Positions 58,984 to 64,000 of a DNA stretch of 64,000 nucleotides are shown in pieces. Positions within the stretch are counted from its first letter, which is position 1. Each line of letters starts with the position of its first letter. The notes beneath the pieces are model-generated. The model did not search any database. It was not told where the DNA came from and saw only the letters and a list, made by a program, of their open reading frames with translations. The stretch spans positions 1 to 64,000 of the forward strand of contig CAKTLG010000007.1 of the NCBI GenBank assembly GCA_934572465.1, read 5' to 3'. This DNA is from an uncultured Oscillospiraceae bacterium (lineage in GTDB: Bacteria; Bacillota; Clostridia; Oscillospirales; Oscillospiraceae). Both the position numbers and the translations under genes were made by a program.

Positions 58984-59615
58984 ACCTTTTCCTCCGTTTC
59001 GATCCGAAAGATCATCTTCGGCCTGCCGACCTTGCCGTATACGTTTTCCGCCAGCACGCGCCGATCCCCCGCCAGATGCTGCAAATAGCGGTACGCCGTC
59101 TGCGTGGCAAGCCCCGTGCTGCGCGCGATATCCTGCACGGTCATGCCCTCCGGCGCGCCGCTCAGCGCCTGCAGAATGAGGTTGACCGTCGCGTCGCTCA
59201 CGCCCTTTCGTCCGGACTCGCCGTAAAGGTTCACCCGCTCGCTTTCCATCAGGCGGATATGCAGCTTGATGCGCGAGATCAGGTCAAGCGCCTTAATGGG
59301 CTTGAGGGCAAAATCATTCGCTCCCGCCTGCAAAAAAGCATCCGCCACGGCCTGATCGTCGTCGATGGTAAAGACGATGATCGGCATACGGGCCGAACGC
59401 CGCCGCAGCTGCCGCACGCCTTCCACCCCGTTTACACCGGGCAGATGGTAGTCGATCAGCACGATATCGGCGTGCTCCGCGTCAAACAGCGCAACGCCCT
59501 CCTCGGCGCTCTGCGCGAGCAGCGGCCGCCACCCCTGTGACTGGCACATCTGACTGAGCGCATAACGGATCTGACTGTCATCATCAATACACAAAACCGT
59601 CAAGGGGGCTGCCAT
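58980..59615 (-). CDS. CitB/DcuR-like response regulator
   Basis: A 211-residue regulator with a receiver domain (LCIDDDSQIRYAL, phospho-Asp in IVLIDYHLPGVNG, Lys in DFALKPIKALDL) and a C-terminal winged helix: VNLILQALSGAPEGMTVQDIARSTGLATQTAYRYLQHL, as in CitB, DcuR and MalR. Regulators of this type control uptake and breakdown of organic acids. The kinase gene lies 15 bases upstream, and transport and hydrolase genes lie beyond it on the same strand. AAGGAGAACGG precedes the ATG. Confidence 0.87.
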   Translation of the reverse strand: MAAPLTVLCIDDDSQIRYALSQMCQSQGWRPLLAQSAEEGVALFDAEHADIVLIDYHLPGVNGVEGVRQLRRRSARMPIIVFTIDDDQAVADAFLQAGANDFALKPIKALDLISRIKLHIRLMESERVNLYGESGRKGVSDATVNLILQALSGAPEGMTVQDIARSTGLATQTAYRYLQHLAGDRRVLAENVYGKVGRPKMIFRIETEEKV

Positions 59616-59630
59616 AGCACCGTTCTCCTT

Positions 59631-61007
59631 TCAGTTCTCTTTCGGAAAATAAATGTAAAACGTCGTACCCTCACCGGGCTTGCTACACAGGCGGATGGCG
59701 CCGTGGTGGCACTCCACCACCTGCTGCACGAAGCTCAGCCCGAGACCGCTTGAGCCACGGCCGGAAAAGCCGCTGTCAAATGCGCTGTGCTGCGTTTTCT
59801 CATCCATGCCGATGCCGTTGTCCGAGAGGGCAAAGCAAACCATCTCCGTACCTTCGTACATGCGCGGCCCCGCCGTCAGGCGGATCGCGCCATGCTCATG
59901 GTCGATGGCATAGTAGGCATTTTCGATCAGGTTGACCAGCATACGGGAGACACGGATCTTGTTCACCTCAAGCGCAACAGATCCATCCGGCACACAGTAG
60001 GACACGATAGGCGCGTACTCCATGGTGGATATCTGCGATTTGAGATCCTTTATGATCTCCCCCACAGTCGTGTGCGAGAAATGCGCTTCGTCCAGGAATT
60101 CCGAGATCAGCTCGTTCATCCGCTCCACGCAGCCCTCCGCCTGCGTCAGCTGCTCAATGTGGCGCTCGTTCTGCTCGTCCAGCTTTACGATACCCACCAG
60201 CGTCTGGATCGCCGTCAGCGGCGACTTCAGATCATGCACCAGCTGGTTCAGCTCCAAATGCGCGCGGGCCTCCGTCGCCTGCAGCCGCGCCTTCATCAGC
60301 TCGTGCTCCTGCTGCTCCCGCAGCAGGCTGACGGACTTGATGCGGTTCTCGTCGCTCACCAGCGCCGTGTAGAGCGCCACGTTGATGCCCATGACCAGCA
60401 TGATGAACGTCATCGCCGCATTGAGTACGTATTCCGCGCCCAGAAACGCCGCGATCTCCTTGATGCTCTCCGACGCCTCGCCGCGGCCAAAGCCGTAGCC
60501 GTTGAGCGCCGGCATGACGTCCAGACACTGCACCGTACACAGCAGGAAAAAGACCATGATCGCCTTTTTTGTTGGCGAGACCATGGCAAAGTCGATCAAC
60601 GCAAGCAGAAACAGGCACAGCACCATCAGCACGGACGGCACGCCGAGGTCGTAGCGAATACCGTAGAGCGCTTCGATCAGCCAGTAGACCGCCACCACGA
60701 TCATTGCGATCAGCGACAGATATACCAGCCGGTAGACCTTGCCGACGGTCTTCTGCCGCACGGCGTCCGCCACGCAGAAGGCGCCAAGGTAATGCGGATA
60801 GGCGCGCAGAATATTCAGCGCCAGCAGCCGCACGGCCGCCGAGACCACATACACCGATTCCTCATTGTGCAGCGCAAGACCCAGCTGATCGTACACGTGA
60901 AAGTTGTCCACGCGGAGGAAAAGCGGCATCGTCAGGCTCAGCAGGATCAGGCTCAGGCCAAAGATCAGCAGCCGCCAGCTGCGGATCTCAAAGGTCGCTC
61001 TTTTCAT
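59631..61007 (-). CDS. Sensor histidine kinase with a multi-helix membrane domain
   Basis: A 458-residue kinase. Residues about 1-245 are hydrophobic with about seven helices. The HisKA-like helix has LVHDLKSPLTAIQTLVGI near residue 258, and the HATPase domain has N-box NLIENAYYAI, DNGIGMDE and GSSGLGLSFVQQVV. It lacks the PASTA- or PAS-type sensor of the classical CitA group, so it differs from its regulator's usual partner. Its closest functional partner is the CitB-like regulator downstream. GGAGGAGCGG precedes the start. Confidence 0.85.
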   Translation of the reverse strand: MKRATFEIRSWRLLIFGLSLILLSLTMPLFLRVDNFHVYDQLGLALHNEESVYVVSAAVRLLALNILRAYPHYLGAFCVADAVRQKTVGKVYRLVYLSLIAMIVVAVYWLIEALYGIRYDLGVPSVLMVLCLFLLALIDFAMVSPTKKAIMVFFLLCTVQCLDVMPALNGYGFGRGEASESIKEIAAFLGAEYVLNAAMTFIMLVMGINVALYTALVSDENRIKSVSLLREQQEHELMKARLQATEARAHLELNQLVHDLKSPLTAIQTLVGIVKLDEQNERHIEQLTQAEGCVERMNELISEFLDEAHFSHTTVGEIIKDLKSQISTMEYAPIVSYCVPDGSVALEVNKIRVSRMLVNLIENAYYAIDHEHGAIRLTAGPRMYEGTEMVCFALSDNGIGMDEKTQHSAFDSGFSGRGSSGLGLSFVQQVVECHHGAIRLCSKPGEGTTFYIYFPKEN

Positions 61008-61084
61008 GCCGCTCCTCCTTTCCCAAAAACGCCGATCGTCCTGCGGGCGCAGCGCGCCGCGGCAGGACGTTCAGGCTGTCGCTC

Positions 61085-62032
61085 TCAGCGGAGCTCCAGA
61101 TATTGCAGCACATACTGCACCACGTCGAGCTGATCGCCCACGCGCCGCTCCACGGGGAAGCCGCGGAAGGTCTCCACCGTGATCGACGGGATCCCCAGCT
61201 CGTTGGTGACGCTTGCGTTGATGCTGCCCTCCGGCCCTGGGCCGGTGTAGCCAAACTCATTGGAACAGATCGTACCGTCCTGCGTGGCAAAAAGCAGGTC
61301 GAAGAACATCTCCTCCATGCCGTCAAGCTTCGTGAAGATCAGCGTGCTGCCGAGAAAATCGCGCCCTTCGGTATAAACGATCGCCTCGTGCAGATCCAGC
61401 AGCAGATCCGGCTGCTTATCGCTGATATCCGCAAAAAGCGCCGCGGCAAAGCGTTCCGCCTCGTTCCCGTTCGCGTCTCCCGGGAAGCTGCGGTTGAGAT
61501 CCTGCTTGTCCGTCACGTAGCGCGATACGTTCCTTGCGCCATTGGCGTTGGCGGGGGCCAGCACATACAGCTCGCCGCTGCGGATCGTGGCGCTGCGCAG
61601 GAGCTTGCCCGCGTACCATGCCGCGATCTCGTCGCCGTGAACGCCGGCGACGATATAGACCGTCTTTCCCGGCTGCTCCGCGGTGATATGATACACCGTC
61701 GCCTCCGTGATCTCCCCCGCAGCCAGCGTATAGGTCTCGACCTGCACGGGGTACTGCTCGGTGAACAGGTCGTCGCCGAAGTCAGAGAAGTGCATCGTAT
61801 CAATGTCAATATTGCTCTCCGGCTCCTGCACACGGTAGCCGTCCCACAGCATCTCCACGCCGCCGATGGTGACGGTCTGCCACTGTTCGTCGGGCGCGGG
61901 GCTGGCGTCGCTGTCGGTATCCGCCGCATTCGGCTGCTCGGCTGTCTCGTCTGGCTCCGTCTGCTGCGCGCCGCAGGCGGCGCACAGCAGAGCGAGAACC
62001 AGCAACAATAAAAATAGAAACCGCTTTTTCAA
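61085..62032 (-). CDS. M14/AstE-like zinc hydrolase, lipoprotein
   Basis: A 315-residue lipoprotein with lipobox CAAC (Cys about residue 20) and an AstE/AspA-type carboxypeptidase fold. Zinc ligands are expected in VAGVHGDEIAAW (His and Glu) and LLLDLHEAIVYTEG (His), with the arginine and Asn in VTDKQDLNRSFPG. Relatives are succinylglutamate desuccinylase and aspartoacylase. Being outside the membrane, it may remove acyl groups from peptides or amino acids before uptake. It lies 6 bases after another protein of the same fold and upstream of the sensor kinase gene. Confidence 0.82.
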   Translation of the reverse strand: MKKRFLFLLLLVLALLCAACGAQQTEPDETAEQPNAADTDSDASPAPDEQWQTVTIGGVEMLWDGYRVQEPESNIDIDTMHFSDFGDDLFTEQYPVQVETYTLAAGEITEATVYHITAEQPGKTVYIVAGVHGDEIAAWYAGKLLRSATIRSGELYVLAPANANGARNVSRYVTDKQDLNRSFPGDANGNEAERFAAALFADISDKQPDLLLDLHEAIVYTEGRDFLGSTLIFTKLDGMEEMFFDLLFATQDGTICSNEFGYTGPGPEGSINASVTNELGIPSITVETFRGFPVERRVGDQLDVVQYVLQYLELR

Positions 62033-62038
62033 TGTAAG

Positions 62039-63172
62039 TTACTCCTGCGGGTCGGCAAGATATGCGCCGATCCCGTTGTCAATGATCTCCTTATAGGACG
62101 GGAAGTCGCCGAGATCGATCACACCGGCGTCGCCGCTGTATTCCGCGGCAAACATGTTCAGGCAGGTGAGGTGGCGGGCGCAGCGTTCGCTGAGACTGAT
62201 GCCGGTGGACGGGAAGTCCACGGTCAGCGCGCCGTAGCCGTCGGCACGGGTGTAGAACTTGTCCTCGCCGTCCACCACCAGCTCGCTGCTCATTTTACCG
62301 TGCAGGCGGCCCTGAGAAGCGTTGGCCGTCTCCATCAGCAGCGCCAGCGTGTCGGTATAGTCTCCCAGCTCGCGGTGCGTCAGACCATGCAGGTTGGTCG
62401 GGGAGGCCTCGACCGAGATCTGCATCTCATCCTCCACATCCCATAGGCACAGGTTTGCCAGCTCCAGCGCGCGCTCATGCGCGACGATAGCGTTGACCGT
62501 CGTGTACTCCGGAGAGGCTTCGTGCAGATCGACCGTAATGGTCACGTCGTTTTCCTTGATGAATTCGGTGATGGCATAGGCCACGCGCTCGGTAAAGGTG
62601 CCGTCGGCACGGCCGGGATAGGCGCGGTTGATGTTGCGCGTCTCGCTGCCGGAAAGGTGCTGCCCGGACGCCGCGTGAACGTAGACCTCGCTGTCCGGCC
62701 ACTGATCAATGGGGTTGGTCGCACGCGAGCCAAAGCGGAACCAGCGCGTGCCGTTTTCCGTCTCGATGGTGAAGCGCATCGGCGCTCCCTCCTGCGGATC
62801 GGTGCAGGTAAAGGCGCTGTTGTTCGTGCGCGGGATGACATACAGCACGCCGCTTGCCGGCTTGCAGGATTCGATCAGCGCCACTGCGGAAATGAAGCCG
62901 GACGGTTCATTGGGATGCGTGCCGCCAAGCACCAGCATGCTCGCGCCCGGCACGCCGGAATCCAGCACGTAGATCTCCGTATCACCTGCCGTCCCTTCCA
63001 GAGAGGGCAGGTATTCGCTCAGCATTTTTATCTCCGTCACGCCCTCGCCGGCGTAGATCGGCTCCTGTTCCTTCGCCGAGCGGAAGATCGTGCCGAGATA
63101 CGCGGTCATACCGATGACAAACGCGCACAGCAGGATCGCTGTGATCACATTGCAGGAAAGCTTTTTCTTCAT
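62039..63172 (-). CDS. M14/AstE-like zinc hydrolase with membrane anchor
   Basis: A 377-residue protein with an N-terminal membrane anchor (VITAILLCAFVIGMTAYLGTIF) and an extracellular AstE-like domain. Likely zinc ligands lie in VLGGTHPNEPSGF and VTITVDLHEASPEY, and SETRNINRAYPG matches the substrate loop. It differs from the 315-residue lipoprotein by the anchor and a longer insert (about residues 115-170). The pair suggests two related substrates or a serial reaction. AAGAT precedes the start. A 49-residue membrane protein and a carrier lie just upstream on the same strand. Confidence 0.8.
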   Translation of the reverse strand: MKKKLSCNVITAILLCAFVIGMTAYLGTIFRSAKEQEPIYAGEGVTEIKMLSEYLPSLEGTAGDTEIYVLDSGVPGASMLVLGGTHPNEPSGFISAVALIESCKPASGVLYVIPRTNNSAFTCTDPQEGAPMRFTIETENGTRWFRFGSRATNPIDQWPDSEVYVHAASGQHLSGSETRNINRAYPGRADGTFTERVAYAITEFIKENDVTITVDLHEASPEYTTVNAIVAHERALELANLCLWDVEDEMQISVEASPTNLHGLTHRELGDYTDTLALLMETANASQGRLHGKMSSELVVDGEDKFYTRADGYGALTVDFPSTGISLSERCARHLTCLNMFAAEYSGDAGVIDLGDFPSYKEIIDNGIGAYLADPQE

Positions 63173-63185
63173 CTTCGTCCCCTCC

Positions 63186-63335
63186 CTACTTGATCAGCAG
63201 CAGACGCAGCAGCAGCGTGATCATCACGAGCGCGGCATCGACCTGATACCAGAAGTTCTTTTCCTTGCGGAACATGTTGACTGCAACAAGGACGAACAGA
63301 AACGCCACAATGGCAAGATAGATATATTTTAGCAT
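63186..63335 (-). CDS. 49-residue membrane protein between carrier and hydrolase genes
   Basis: An ATG at 63335 with GGAGGGG 6 bases upstream opens a 49-codon frame: YIYLAIVAFLFVLVAVN, then the basic loop FRKEKNFWYQVDAAL, then VMITLLLRLLLIK and TAG. It is two helices with a positive loop. Gaps to the carrier gene and the hydrolase gene are 15 and 13 bases, so it is part of the operon. Size and position suggest an accessory subunit of the carrier, like small subunits of TRAP-type transporters but shorter. Confidence 0.7.
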   Translation of the reverse strand: MLKYIYLAIVAFLFVLVAVNMFRKEKNFWYQVDAALVMITLLLRLLLIK

Positions 63336-63350
63336 AGTTGTCCCCTCCTA

Positions 63351-64000
63351 TCAAGCCGTCAGAAAGCTCAGCGCCGAGGAGTTGAGCATGCACAGCAGTC
63401 CCACCAGCACGCACACCACGAAAGGCACGACGCAGTTTTTCAGCACGGGGCGGTACTTCAGCCCGACGATCTGCGCGGCATAGTTGCCCGCCAGCGCCGT
63501 CGGCGGCATCAGATCGCCAAGGCAGCACAGGAACGAGAGCATGCAGCACAGCACGATGTCGTTGTGTCCGCCCATCTGCAGCATGACCAGCAGGAACGGC
63601 ACGCCCATGACGGACGCCGCACCGTAGGAGCTGATCGCGCCGAAGGCGGGCATGATCGTGCAGGAGAACACATAGAGCATCACCATGCCGAGGCTCAGGC
63701 AGCTGACAACGATCCAGCCGCGCGCGCCCACAAGCGTCAGCACCTGAATGAACATGCCGACGCCCATCAGCTTGCCGAGGACTGGGATCGTGGTATCCAT
63801 CGCCTGCAGAGACTTCTCCCAGAAATTGATCTTGCGGCCGGTGAACAGGCCGATCACGGCGGAAATGAGGAAGATGAGGCAGGTTCCCAGCTGCGGCAGC
63901 GACGGAAACAGCTTCGTCACGACCAGCAGCACCGCCAGCACGATGATTGGAATGTATAGCTTAAAGCCGTACTTTTTGCCCGTCTCGGTGTCGAGGTTCT
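63351..64000 (-). CDS. Multi-helix transporter, N-terminus outside window
   Basis: The frame is open through base 64000 on the minus strand; the visible 215 residues are about seven helices. LGDLMPPTALAGNYAAQIVGLKYRPVLKNCVVPF and FGAISSYGAASVMGVPFLLVM resemble large permeases of the ion-transporter (TRAP-like) superfamily. The substrate is unknown, but placement with a CitB-like regulator and AstE-like hydrolases suggests a carboxylate or acylated amino acid. The start lies beyond the window, so length and family remain open. Confidence 0.65.
   Translation of the reverse strand, partial: NLDTETGKKYGFKLYIPIIVLAVLLVVTKLFPSLPQLGTCLIFLISAVIGLFTGRKINFWEKSLQAMDTTIPVLGKLMGVGMFIQVLTLVGARGWIVVSCLSLGMVMLYVFSCTIMPAFGAISSYGAASVMGVPFLLVMLQMGGHNDIVLCCMLSFLCCLGDLMPPTALAGNYAAQIVGLKYRPVLKNCVVPFVVCVLVGLLCMLNSSALSFLTA

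Overview
The window looks like a chromosomal segment of a GC-rich, spore-associated gut Firmicute (class Clostridia, probably Oscillospiraceae-like; this is inference). The reasons are strong AGGAGG ribosome binding sites, TTGACA-N17-TATAAT promoters, SpoIIE-type phosphatases, LytTR and LytS regulators, TRAP/TAXI transport, DUF6110, LemA/DUF3137 proteins and many small lipoproteins. Most of it is GC-rich, but about 800-3090 is clearly AT-rich and reads as the remains of an integrated element. I see no rRNA, tRNA or CRISPR array.

Layout. 1-3090: scarred mobile island, with an IS21-like end, an integrase missing its N-terminus, an SDH-type serine protease cassette, a chimeric ATPase-like fragment and a radical-SAM fragment. 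The island breaks a flavodoxin lipoprotein gene controlled by MerR. 4027-12053: 5-oxoproline utilisation (pxpA, LysR, pxpB, pxpC, NhaC-like carrier, amidohydrolase) opposite a divergent LysR. 12306-14314: AgrA/AgrC-like LytTR regulator and kinase. 14528-22782: a one-directional cluster combining a STAS protein, a PP2C phosphatase with its own HATPase domain, a DAACS symporter with an extra N-terminal regulatory domain, a MATE transporter with a C-terminal HATPase domain, and an unknown 452-residue protein. I consider this the best candidate for an undescribed system.

23010-31552: two TetR genes with palindromic operators, a broken GNAT gene, two antibiotic-acetyltransferase-like enzymes, and a regulator/ABC/kinase module followed by two lipoproteins. 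31644-39732: gamma-glutamyltransferase, a TAXI-TRAP transporter with DUF1850, and a divergent LytS/LytTR pair, with three 21-bp-phased direct repeats in the shared promoter region. 39985-42663: a wHTH regulator with an unknown partner, a small membrane protein, DUF2087, and an RNHCP gene with a structured leader and a possible leader peptide. 42722-49137 (minus): an operon of three related lipoproteins, two DUF3137-type proteins, LemA and small proteins, downstream of a MalT-like LuxR regulator.

51955-57841: DUF6110 plus a P1B-type ATPase, a GH13 amylase, a frameshifted ATC-hydrolase-like gene and a collagen-like protein. 57842-58599 has no confident gene. 58600-64000 (minus): a sensor kinase and response regulator, two M14/AstE-like exported hydrolases, a 49-residue membrane protein too short for routine calling, and a transporter running off the window edge.

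A theme is glutamyl-type nutrient handling (5-oxoprolinase, gamma-glutamyltransferase, TAXI transporter, AstE-like hydrolases), each under its own regulator. All functional calls come from motif recognition by eye; no database search was run.
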